Positions 1 to 6,290 of a stretch of DNA of 44,567 nucleotides are shown piece by piece. A program made the position numbers and the translations under genes. Under the pieces are notes generated by a model. It searched no databases, was not told the DNA's origin, and saw only the letters and a program-made list of their open reading frames with translations. Location: the NCBI GenBank assembly GCA_017435305.1, contig JAFSFH010000024.1, positions 1 to 44,567 on the forward strand, written 5' to 3'. The stretch is from Clostridia bacterium (GTDB lineage Bacteria > Bacillota_A > Clostridia > Oscillospirales > Acutalibacteraceae). Numbering within the stretch: the stretch's first letter is position 1; every line of letters starts with the position of its first letter.

Positions 1-1
1 T

Positions 2-274
2 CTTATTTTTGTCGCATTAGCGGTGTTAACATTTGATATGGTAAAGGAATACAAATACATCAATAGTTTACCAAGCACAAGCGGGTCTGATTATTTAGGT
101 TTTCTGTTTTACAGAATGTTTTATTGTGTTACTGCTTTGCCCGGTATTGTAAGTTCTGCTGTATCTTCCAAGATTTCATCAAACAAGGCAATGAAAATCA
201 TATCCTTTGTTTTATTAGCCGTATTTATTATTATATTTGTAGTTTTCGGCATTGCTTGGTTAAATTTAATGTAA
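2..274 (+). CDS. Membrane protein, N-terminally truncated by the window edge
   Basis: The frame is open from the first bases and stops at 272-274, so only about the last 90 residues are seen. They show a hydrophobic stretch at the left edge, a middle part containing FLFYRMFYCVTALPG, and a C-terminal transmembrane helix (roughly FVLLAVFIIIFVVFGIAWL). The gene is AT-rich compared with the genes that follow, which suggests a different history. I do not recognise a family. A strong terminator follows at 333-363. No function is assigned. Confidence 0.55.
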   Translation, partial: LIFVALAVLTFDMVKEYKYINSLPSTSGSDYLGFLFYRMFYCVTALPGIVSSAVSSKISSNKAMKIISFVLLAVFIIIFVVFGIAWLNLM

Positions 275-332
275 AATTCTCGGTTTTCAGGCACATTTCA
301 TTCGTGTCATTAAGTTCAAAACTCCCAGAATG

Positions 333-363
333 AAAAACCTCCGCAGTATGCGGAGGTTTTTCT
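333..363 (+). terminator. Rho-independent terminator
   Basis: A 13-bp perfect stem (AAAAACCTCCGCA / TGCGGAGGTTTTT) with a 3-nt loop is followed by more T residues. It ends the transcript of the truncated membrane protein. Confidence 0.9.
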
Positions 364-439
364 TTTTGGTTAAAAGACGCGGATTTTCATACCGGCAATA
401 CGATGCCATAAAATTTTACATAACCGTAACATATGCTTA

Positions 440-468
440 TTGAATTTTTAGCGCGCATATAGTATAAT
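440..468 (+). promoter_or_regulatory. Sigma-A promoter of the ferritin gene
   Basis: TTGAAT at 440-445 and TATAAT at 463-468 are separated by exactly 17 bp. The gene's ribosome site (AAAGGAG, 485-491) and ATG (500) follow closely. No Fur-like or PerR-like palindrome was noticed in the spacer. Confidence 0.8.
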
Positions 469-499
469 ACAATAAATCCAACCGAAAGGAGATACCACT

Positions 500-1009
500 A
501 TGAATGAGAAAGTGCACGCATTATTAAACCAGCAGATCAATAAGGAACTGTATTCCGCCTATCTGTATCTGGATTTCTCCAACTATTTTGAGGAGGCCGG
601 TCTGGACGGCTTTGCCAACTGGTATATGATTCAGGCGCAGGAGGAGCGCGACCACGCCATGCTGTTCTATCAGTACCTGCAGAACGAGAGCCAAAAGGTG
701 ACCCTGGAGGCCATCGCTAAGCCCGATAAGGTGCTGACCAGCCATATGGACGTGCTCAAGGCGGGTCTGGAGCACGAGCAGTACGTGACCTCGCTGATCA
801 ACGACATCTATGCCGCCGCCTACGAGGTGAAGGACTTCCGCACCATGCAGTTCCTGGATTGGTTTGTCAAGGAGCAGGGCGAGGAGGAGACCAATGCCAA
901 CGATATGATCACCAAGATGGAGCTGTTCGGCTCTGATCCCCGCAGCCTGTATATGCTCAATCAGGAGCTGGGCGCCCGCGTCTATTCCGCCCCCTCTCTG
1001 GTGCTGTAA
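500..1009 (+). CDS. ftnA: Non-heme ferritin
   Basis: This 169-residue bacterial ferritin should form a 24-subunit cage that oxidises Fe2+ and stores it as ferric mineral in the cytoplasm. The four-helix ferritin fold is clear. Ferroxidase ligands are visible at Glu16 (NKELYSAY) and Glu49/His52 (QAQEERDHAM), with the later conserved WFVKEQGEEE segment. Length is typical of FtnA; no heme-ligand Met of bacterioferritin is evident. It has its own sigma-A promoter and terminator, so it is monocistronic. The start is fixed by AAAGGAG 8 bases upstream. Confidence 0.95.
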   Translation: MNEKVHALLNQQINKELYSAYLYLDFSNYFEEAGLDGFANWYMIQAQEERDHAMLFYQYLQNESQKVTLEAIAKPDKVLTSHMDVLKAGLEHEQYVTSLINDIYAAAYEVKDFRTMQFLDWFVKEQGEEETNANDMITKMELFGSDPRSLYMLNQELGARVYSAPSLVL

Positions 1010-1020
1010 TCGCTTCAATC

Positions 1021-1055
1021 AAAAACCCTCCGCCTTTCGCGGAGGGTTTTTCTTG
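1021..1055 (+). terminator. Rho-independent terminator after ferritin
   Basis: The AAAAACCCTCCGC / GCGGAGGGTTTTT hairpin with a short CTTTC-type loop and a T run lies 12 bases past the ferritin stop codon. Confidence 0.9.
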
Positions 1056-1062
1056 TTTGCCC

Positions 1063-1091
1063 TTGCTATTTGTGGGCGGCGGTGCTATAAT
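1063..1091 (+). promoter_or_regulatory. Sigma-A promoter of the PHP gene
   Basis: TTGCTA (1063-1068), a 17-bp spacer and TATAAT (1086-1091), with an extended TGC just before the -10. The ribosome site AGGAGGG is at 1114-1120. Confidence 0.75.
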
Positions 1092-1126
1092 CAATGTAAT
1101 ATTACCACGGATTAGGAGGGAACGGA

Positions 1127-2401
1127 ATGGGCTTACAACTGCAGGAATTATACCCCCGCGTGGTGACGGCTCACGGCCGTCACACGCTGCACATTTCCTT
1201 GTGCGGCGAACGGGGGGAGAGTGTCCCCCAAATCAAGTTGATTCCTATGGAAATCTACGATGTTTCCCACGCTCCCGACTACTGGTCCCATCATGCCGAC
1301 CGCTATGAGTGGGCGGATTTGACGCCATGCGGTGACGGTCACTATACCGCCGATCTTGCCTTTGGAGCAGAGCAGCGCTACGCGGTCAAATTGCGGCAGG
1401 GGGAGGAGTGCTTCTACTCCGGCTACCTCTATGCTGTAGAGGAGGATCTGATCCCTCTGCGTCCCTTTAAGGGGGACACCCACGTCCACACCAATCGCTC
1501 GGACGGAAAGGACGAGCCCTTTGCCGCGGCCTGCGCCTATCGTGCCGCCGGCTACGACTTTGTGGCGATTACCGACCACGGGCGATACGCCCCCTCGGTG
1601 GAACTGGCGGCGGAGCTTAATCCTCTCGCCGACCGCTTCTACGTGATGCCCGGTGAGGAGGTACACCCCAAGGGGGGCAGCTACTTCCACATCGTCAGTC
1701 TGGGTGCGTCTCATTCGATCACCGAGGTGTTTGAACAGCACCCCGAGCAGGCGCAGAACGCCATCGAGGAGATCCTGACCACCCGCGACCTGTCGGGTCT
1801 GCCCGACCCCCGTGCGGCGGCCTATCGCATCTATATTGCCTCGCAGATTCGCTCTGCCGGCGGTGTGGCGGTGCTGACCCACCCGTTCTGGGAGACCGAC
1901 GGCGAGTACAACATGCAGCCTGCTGAGTGCGTCTATCATATGCGCCGCAGCGATTTCGATACACTGGAGATATTGGGCGGCAACGACGAGACCGGCAACG
2001 GCAACAACCTGCTGGAGATGCTGTGGCATCAGGAGCGGGCACAGGGCGTCACCATCCCTGTGGTGGGCTCCTCTGACTGTCACACGGTGAACGTGTGGAG
2101 CGATTACGACCACTTTAACCAGCAGTTTACGTTGGTGTTCGCCACCGACCGCACCGATCTGCTGACCGCCATACGGGAGGGTCGCACGGTGGCGGTGGAT
2201 CGCCGCAGCGATAAGCATTTCCGCTGCGTGGGCGATTACCGATTGGTGAAATACGCCCGCTTTCTGATGGCGGAGTATTACCCCGCCCATGGGGCGCTGT
2301 GCGCCGCCCACGCCGCGGCACTGACCGCCCGCGATACGGCCGACCTGGCCGCTGCCGAGACGACCATCGCCGCCCACGATGCTAAATTCTACGGAGTGTG
2401 A
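1127..2401 (+). CDS. PHP-domain metal-dependent phosphoesterase
   Basis: A 424-residue protein of the PHP (polymerase and histidinol phosphatase) superfamily, probably hydrolysing a phosphate ester with a trinuclear metal site. Residues 1-110 form an N-terminal beta-rich region without a recognised family. The PHP core then shows its metal motifs in order: GDTHVHTNRSDG, ITDHG, PGEEVH, LTHPFW and GSSDCH. The C-terminal 80 residues are helical. Start ATG 1127 is set by AGGAGGG six bases upstream. It is monocistronic by promoter and terminator. The substrate is unknown; relatives include phosphoesterases and nucleases, and this is not a PolC or histidinol phosphatase by length and context. Confidence 0.85.
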   Translation: MGLQLQELYPRVVTAHGRHTLHISLCGERGESVPQIKLIPMEIYDVSHAPDYWSHHADRYEWADLTPCGDGHYTADLAFGAEQRYAVKLRQGEECFYSGYLYAVEEDLIPLRPFKGDTHVHTNRSDGKDEPFAAACAYRAAGYDFVAITDHGRYAPSVELAAELNPLADRFYVMPGEEVHPKGGSYFHIVSLGASHSITEVFEQHPEQAQNAIEEILTTRDLSGLPDPRAAAYRIYIASQIRSAGGVAVLTHPFWETDGEYNMQPAECVYHMRRSDFDTLEILGGNDETGNGNNLLEMLWHQERAQGVTIPVVGSSDCHTVNVWSDYDHFNQQFTLVFATDRTDLLTAIREGRTVAVDRRSDKHFRCVGDYRLVKYARFLMAEYYPAHGALCAAHAAALTARDTADLAAAETTIAAHDAKFYGV

Positions 2402-2402
2402 T

Positions 2403-2466
2403 AGGCGAGGACTCTCGCCTTCCCCTTGAGGGGAAGGGGGACCGCCGAATGGCGGTGGATGAGGTG
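2403..2466. repeat. Diverged palindromic intergenic repeat
   Basis: Three consecutive small palindromes: AGGCGAG-GACT-CTCGCCT (2403-2420), CCTTCCCC/GGGGAAGG (2418-2437) and ACCGCC/GGCGGT (2441-2456), ending in GGATGAGGTG. The architecture (CCT-rich hairpin, second hairpin, GGAGG-like tail) matches the better-conserved copies near 19.8 and 21.2 kb. It is probably a diverged member of that intergenic repeat family. Confidence 0.5.
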
Positions 2467-2477
2467 TTTCGATTTAT

Positions 2478-2517
2478 ACAAAAATGAGCCGTGCATTTGC
2501 ACGGCTCATTTTTGTAT
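2478..2517. terminator. Bidirectional terminator between PHP gene and XRE gene
   Basis: A perfect AAAAATGAGCCGTGC / GCACGGCTCATTTTT hairpin is flanked by A and T runs, so it can act on both strands. The stop codon of the minus-strand XRE gene (2506-2508) lies inside its right arm. Confidence 0.85.
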
Positions 2518-2721
2518 ATGGGGGTTGTTGGTGCGGTCTAACAGATAATCTACACTCACGCCATAAAAATCCGCTAATTTTACTAATACCTCGGCAGTGA
2601 GAGAGATAACTCCGTTTTCGTATTGAGAATAGGTGTTTTGAGAAACGTTGAGAACATTGGCGATTTCTCGTTGTTTAATATCCCTATCTTCTCGGATACC
2701 TCGCAGATTGCGATATGGCAT
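2506..2721 (-). CDS. Small XRE-family (Cro/C1) transcriptional regulator
   Basis: A 71-residue protein made almost only of a Cro/C1 helix-turn-helix. The recognition helix region is REIANVLNVSQNTYSQYENG, followed by the typical LVKLADFYGVSVDYLLDRT ending. It should bind DNA as a dimer. The start is ATG 2719-2721 with GAGGTGA at 2734-2728. It is divergent from the AT-rich lipoprotein gene at 2822, with only about 100 bases between, so it may control that gene and itself. The target is inferred from position only. Confidence 0.85.
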   Translation of the reverse strand: MPYRNLRGIREDRDIKQREIANVLNVSQNTYSQYENGVISLTAEVLVKLADFYGVSVDYLLDRTNNPHIQK

Positions 2722-2741
2722 AATACGTCACCTCGACAACA

Positions 2742-2761
2742 TTATGCAACATCTGCAATAA
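2742..2761. promoter_or_regulatory. Imperfect inverted repeat, possible XRE operator
   Basis: TTATGCA at 2742-2748 and TGCAATAA at 2754-2761 are near-complementary arms lying between the divergent XRE and lipoprotein genes, a few bases upstream of the lipoprotein -35. The word GTTGCATAAT (minus strand, 2750-2741) also occurs upstream of the XRE-GlmM gene at 19656-19665. The operator role is speculative. Confidence 0.3.
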
Positions 2762-2766
2762 AGATA

Positions 2767-2795
2767 TTGACAATTATCTGAAATACAGATATAAT
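2767..2795 (+). promoter_or_regulatory. Consensus sigma-A promoter of the lipoprotein gene
   Basis: A perfect TTGACA (2767-2772), 17-bp spacer and perfect TATAAT (2790-2795). Such strength suggests the gene is held down by a repressor, plausibly the divergent XRE protein. Confidence 0.85.
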
Positions 2796-2821
2796 TATTT
2801 AAAAATCTTGGGGTGAATATT

Positions 2822-3274
2822 ATGAAACGACTGTTCAGTTTATTGTTAGTGATGATAGTTATGGCAACTATTTTCAGCGGCTGTGGTATTGCGTATAGAT
2901 TATTATATGATGATGCTGTAGAGTCTCAAGAAACGTATGTTGATCCGACAGTAGAGAGAAAAGAAAAACTGAATGAGATTTATGAAGAAATAGTGGATAC
3001 ATCCTGCGATTATATTTCTATTTCTTATGACCACTCATCGTTGGTAATTGATACCAACCCAAATGATTCAGCGTTTAATGATAACGAAGATGAAGCGATT
3101 TTAGCAATTTTCTACGTTAATGAATCGTTGGGTTTCCCATCGTCTTTAATTGATAAGATGTCCAGTACGCGCGCCTTGGATGGAATGCAGTCTCAAAGTT
3201 TTGAGGAATATACGGTAAGTTGGACATATCATCCGGATAACGGCTTGCGAGTGATTTACGAGGTGAATATTTGA
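2822..3274 (+). CDS. Putative lipoprotein of unknown function
   Basis: A 150-residue secreted protein. Residues 1-21 form a lipoprotein signal peptide with lipobox FSGC and lipidated Cys21. The mature part is acidic and polar, with no recognised domain. The start is ATG 2822 preceded by GGGGTG; a GTG at 2813 in the same frame lies within that ribosome site and is rejected. Base composition is clearly more AT-rich than its neighbours. A perfect promoter precedes it and a terminator follows. The divergent partner is a small XRE regulator, so the pair may be an acquired two-gene cassette. Confidence 0.75.
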   Translation: MKRLFSLLLVMIVMATIFSGCGIAYRLLYDDAVESQETYVDPTVERKEKLNEIYEEIVDTSCDYISISYDHSSLVIDTNPNDSAFNDNEDEAILAIFYVNESLGFPSSLIDKMSSTRALDGMQSQSFEEYTVSWTYHPDNGLRVIYEVNI

Positions 3275-3278
3275 TGTT

Positions 3279-3310
3279 AAAATCCCCTATCATCGATAGG
3301 GGATTTTTCT
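3279..3310 (+). terminator. Rho-independent terminator after the lipoprotein gene
   Basis: The AAAATCCCCTAT / ATAGGGGATTTTT hairpin starts five bases after the stop codon and ends in a T run. Confidence 0.85.
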
Positions 3311-3338
3311 TGCCTTTTATGTTGCGAAGTGCTATACT
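3310..3338 (+). promoter_or_regulatory. Sigma-A promoter of the isochorismatase-family gene
   Basis: TTGCCT (3310-3315) and TATACT (3333-3338) with a 17-bp spacer. The ribosome site GAGGTGA at 3356-3362 follows. Confidence 0.65.
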
Positions 3339-3368
3339 GACTTAACAGAAACTATGAGGTGAGTTTTT

Positions 3369-3893
3369 ATGAAAGAGTTTTTGATCGTTGTAGATATGCA
3401 AAAGGATTTTGTGGACGGCGCTCTGGGCACTGCCGAGGCGGTGGCCATTGTACCCGCTGTGTGTGACCGCATTCGCGCCTTTGAGGGCGACATTATCGTC
3501 ACCTACGACACCCACACCGACGACTATATGGATACCGCCGAGGGCAAGAAATTGCCGGTGCCCCATTGTGTTAAGGGCACCGACGGCTGGCAGCTGGATG
3601 CCGCCGTGGCGGCGGCGCTGGCGGGTAAGACCTACCACGCCATTGAAAAGCCTACCTTTGGCTCCACCGACCTGCCGTATTTGCTGGCGGCGATGGCGGG
3701 TGAGGAGGATTTCGCCGTCACGCTGATGGGTCTGTGCACCGACATCTGCGTGGTGTCCAACGCCCTGTTGCTGAAGGCGCATTTCCCCGAGCACACCATC
3801 CGCGTGGACGCGGCCTGCTGTGCGGGCGTGACCCCCGCCACCCACGCCGCCGCTCTGACCACTATGAAGATGTGTCAGATAGACGTGGTGTAA
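3369..3893 (+). CDS. Cysteine hydrolase, isochorismatase family (nicotinamidase-like)
   Basis: A 174-residue hydrolase with the family's catalytic triad in place: Asp9 (VVDMQKDF), Lys94 (IEKPTFGST) and Cys127 (GLCTDICV). Possible metal ligands Asp47, His49 and His66 resemble those of nicotinamidases, which turn nicotinamide into nicotinate for NAD salvage. Length is a little short for PncA but normal for the family. It starts a likely three- or four-gene plus-strand run with the membrane protein at 3907 and the SGNH genes. Nicotinamidase is the best guess; another amide or thioester substrate cannot be excluded. Confidence 0.8.
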   Translation: MKEFLIVVDMQKDFVDGALGTAEAVAIVPAVCDRIRAFEGDIIVTYDTHTDDYMDTAEGKKLPVPHCVKGTDGWQLDAAVAAALAGKTYHAIEKPTFGSTDLPYLLAAMAGEEDFAVTLMGLCTDICVVSNALLLKAHFPEHTIRVDAACCAGVTPATHAAALTTMKMCQIDVV

Positions 3894-3906
3894 TGGAGGT
3901 TGAATG

Positions 3907-4503
3907 ATGAAAGCGTATACGGAATTGCCCCGGGGATACCGCGAGATCGATTCCATCGACCTTCAGAAGAATAAAAAGCTGTCGTTGCTGGTGAACGGTG
4001 TGGCGTTGCTTATCGTCTTGGTGATGGCAATACCTATGCACTTTGTGGTGCCGATGACCACCCTGTTCGATATGAGTCAGGGATACGGTGCTTATTTTCT
4101 GCGTTTCGGCGTGTTGATGGCGGCCATCGTAGTGTATATGGTGTTGCACGAGCTGGTGCACGGCATCACGATGAAAATGTGCGGCACCAAAAAGATAAAG
4201 TACGGATTTACCGGAGTGTACGCCTTTGCGGGTAGCAACGATTATTACGATAAACGGAGTTATATCGTCATCGCCTTGGCGCCCATCGTCGTGTGGGGTG
4301 TTGTGCTGTTGGTTCTCAATCTGCTGGTGCCCGTACAATGGTTTTGGATCGTCTATTGGGTTCAGGTATCCAACATATCCGGTGCCGCCGGTGATTTGTA
4401 CGTCACCTATCGGTTTTCGCGTCTGCCGCAGGATATACTGGTGCAGGATTACGGCGTGGGAATGACAGTATATTCTGCAGAAGCGGGAGGGGAGCAGGAA
4501 TGA
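3907..4503 (+). CDS. Membrane protein of the DUF3267 type with HExxH motif
   Basis: A 198-residue integral membrane protein with about four helices: near 26-48, 62-82, 120-140 and 143-160. The HELVHG motif (His81, Glu82, His85) sits at the end of the second helix, as in membrane-embedded zinc metalloproteases, and a later GDLYV supplies a possible third ligand. This fits the DUF3267 putative zincin family. Start is ATG 3907, six bases after GGAGGT; an overlapping ATG at 3904 is possible but sits too near that site. Its stop overlaps the next start (ATGA, 4500-4503), implying translational coupling. Its protein target is unknown. Confidence 0.7.
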   Translation: MKAYTELPRGYREIDSIDLQKNKKLSLLVNGVALLIVLVMAIPMHFVVPMTTLFDMSQGYGAYFLRFGVLMAAIVVYMVLHELVHGITMKMCGTKKIKYGFTGVYAFAGSNDYYDKRSYIVIALAPIVVWGVVLLVLNLLVPVQWFWIVYWVQVSNISGAAGDLYVTYRFSRLPQDILVQDYGVGMTVYSAEAGGEQE

Positions 4504-5150
4504 GAAAACGCATCCTATTCCAGGGCGACTCGATCACCGACGCGGGACGAAACCGCGAGGATTTTTACTCCTTGGGCTACGGCTATCCGCTGCTGGCGTC
4601 CGCATTTCTGGGGGCGGATAACCCCAACGCCTACGAATTTGTCAACCGTGGTGTGGGCGGCGATCTGCTGGCAAATATGGTGGATCGCCTGCAGGAGGAT
4701 TTTTTGGATCTGAAGCCCGACTACGCCAGCATCTTTATCGGCACCAACGACGCCTGGAATGACCTGGATAACGGGCGCCCCATTCGGACCGAGGCCTTTG
4801 AGGCTATGTATGCAGAGACGCTGGATCGCATCCTCGCCGCCTGCCCGGGCGTGCGGCTGATGCTGCTGTCCCCCTACGTGATGGAAGGGCACTTTTCGCA
4901 GAATACCCCCGAGCAACCCACCCGCTATGCCGATTTTCGCGCCCACGTGCGATCCCGCATCGACGTGGTGCGCCGTCTGGCAGAGATCTACGACCTGCCT
5001 TTTGTGGATATGCAGGCGGTGTTTGACGACGCCTGCCGACAGGCGCCTGCCGCCCATTGGACCGGCGACGGTCTGCATCCCACCCCGGCGGGTCACGAGC
5101 TGATCAAGCGGGCGTGGCTACAGGCTTTTGAAAGTATGAAGGAGTGCTGA
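4500..5150 (+). CDS. SGNH/GDSL hydrolase, copy 1
   Basis: A 216-residue esterase of the SGNH superfamily, without signal peptide, so cytoplasmic. All four blocks are present: Ser11 in GDSIT, Gly53/54 in GVGGD, Asn83 in GTND, and Asp190/His193 in DGLHP. Relatives de-acetylate sugars or cleave short acyl esters, which suits a gut carbohydrate degrader. It overlaps the upstream membrane protein gene by four bases and is followed directly by a paralogue at 5153. The pair arose by tandem duplication; the last 29 bases of the conserved C-terminal block are identical (5091-5119 and 5744-5772). Confidence 0.9.
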   Translation: MRKRILFQGDSITDAGRNREDFYSLGYGYPLLASAFLGADNPNAYEFVNRGVGGDLLANMVDRLQEDFLDLKPDYASIFIGTNDAWNDLDNGRPIRTEAFEAMYAETLDRILAACPGVRLMLLSPYVMEGHFSQNTPEQPTRYADFRAHVRSRIDVVRRLAEIYDLPFVDMQAVFDDACRQAPAAHWTGDGLHPTPAGHELIKRAWLQAFESMKEC

Positions 5151-5152
5151 AT

Positions 5153-5797
5153 ATGAGTAAAGTTATCCTGTTCCAGGGCGATTCCATCACCGACGCCGGT
5201 CGTGACCGTGACAACCCCCGATGCCTGGGTATGGGCTATCCCTGCCGCGTGGCGGGGGAGCTGGGTGTGGATTTTCCCAACGAGTATGAATTCATTAACA
5301 AGGGCATCAGCGGCAACCGCATCGTGGACGTGTACGCCCGTATTAAGTGGGATTTCATCAACCTGAAGCCGGATTATGCCAGTATCTTTGTCGGTGTCAA
5401 CGACGCCTGGCACGAGATCGAGTGGCAGAATGGTGTGGAGGACGACAAGTTCGAGAAGATCTACGGTATGATGATCGATGAGGTGCAGGCCGCCTGCCCG
5501 GGCATCAAGCTGATGCTCATCGCGCCCTACGTGCTGGAGCACTGGGCCACCAAGGCTACCGAGGAACAGCCCGACCGTTGGCAGCGGTTTAAGACCGACG
5601 TGGCGGCCAAGGCCGCGGTGGTCAAGAAGGTGGCGGAGAAATACAACCTGCCGCTCATTGAACTGCAGCCCATCTTCGACGCCGCCTGTGAAAAGGCTCT
5701 CATCGACCATTGGACCCCCGACGGTGTCCATCCCTCGCCGGCAGGTCACGAGCTGATCAAGCGGGCGTGGCTGGAAACCTTTGAACAGATGAGATAA
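5153..5797 (+). CDS. SGNH/GDSL hydrolase, copy 2
   Basis: A 214-residue paralogue of the preceding gene, with Ser11 (GDSIT), GISGN, GVND and DGVHP blocks intact. It shares FQGDSITDAGR at the start and AGHELIKRAWL at the end with copy 1, while the middle differs, suggesting different acyl substrates. Start ATG 5153 has AAGGAG at 5139-5144; the upstream in-frame GTG at 5144 overlaps that site and is unlikely. A bidirectional terminator follows directly, so this is the last gene of the run beginning near 3369. Confidence 0.9.
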   Translation: MSKVILFQGDSITDAGRDRDNPRCLGMGYPCRVAGELGVDFPNEYEFINKGISGNRIVDVYARIKWDFINLKPDYASIFVGVNDAWHEIEWQNGVEDDKFEKIYGMMIDEVQAACPGIKLMLIAPYVLEHWATKATEEQPDRWQRFKTDVAAKAAVVKKVAEKYNLPLIELQPIFDAACEKALIDHWTPDGVHPSPAGHELIKRAWLETFEQMR

Positions 5798-5798
5798 T

Positions 5799-5835
5799 AA
5801 AAAGCCGCTATCCGTGAGGATAGCGGCTTTTTTTG
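5799..5835. terminator. Bidirectional terminator between convergent genes
   Basis: An AAAAAGCCGCTATCC / GGATAGCGGCTTTTT hairpin with GTGA loop and T run on both strands ends the SGNH run and the leftward lipid operon. Confidence 0.9.
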
Positions 5836-5843
5836 TCCGTTTA

Positions 5844-6278
5844 TCAGATGCCGGCCAAGGCGAATATCATCGCAAAGAGGAAAATATACAGACCCCAGAA
5901 GACGGTCATGGCGATGCCGGTGTACTTGCCCACCATAGCCATAATGCGGGCGGCCATATACTTACCGCCGCCGAACATACCGTAGGGGGTGGCGATGTCG
6001 CGGGCCTGGTTGACCAGCTCCAGCGCCTTACTGCCCATCACAATGGCGATGATGGAGGCCACGGGGAAGGCGGACATAATGACCGAGGCCAGCGCCTTGC
6101 CGAAGGCCTGGTCGGCCAGACCGTGCACCACCTGCTCAACGGTGGGGGCGGACGGTGCGGGGGGCGCGTATACGGGAGCCACAGGCTGGGTATACACGGG
6201 AGCCGCAGGCTGGGTATACACGGGAGCGTCGGGCGCGGTCGGCTCGACAGGGGGTTGATACTGATAGTTCTGATCCAT
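5844..6278 (-). CDS. Small Pro-rich membrane protein sharing a module with the adjacent hydrolase
   Basis: A 144-residue protein. Residues 1-45 are Pro/Ala/Tyr-rich with a repeated PVYTQPAA unit; two 24-base copies at 6174-6221 differ by one base. Residues 46-140 hold two hydrophobic helices around a conserved VNQARDIATP...GGGKYMAARI segment. The same module, with matching QVV..L..QAF spacing, ends the neighbouring alpha/beta hydrolase (residues 342-455). AGGAGG precedes the ATG. It is the last gene of a six-gene minus-strand unit. I know no named family; it may be a membrane anchor or oligomerisation partner of the hydrolase. Confidence 0.7.
   Translation of the reverse strand: MDQNYQYQPPVEPTAPDAPVYTQPAAPVYTQPVAPVYAPPAPSAPTVEQVVHGLADQAFGKALASVIMSAFPVASIIAIVMGSKALELVNQARDIATPYGMFGGGKYMAARIMAMVGKYTGIAMTVFWGLYIFLFAMIFALAGI
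6174..6221 (-). repeat. Two tandem 24-bp units encoding PVYTQPxA
   Basis: Two adjacent 24-base units, differing at a single base, encode the Pro-Val-Tyr-Thr-Gln-Pro repeat of the small membrane protein. A third diverged unit follows on the 3' plus-strand side. Slippage could change copy number in frame. Confidence 0.75.
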
Positions 6279-6290
6279 AAATATACCTCC

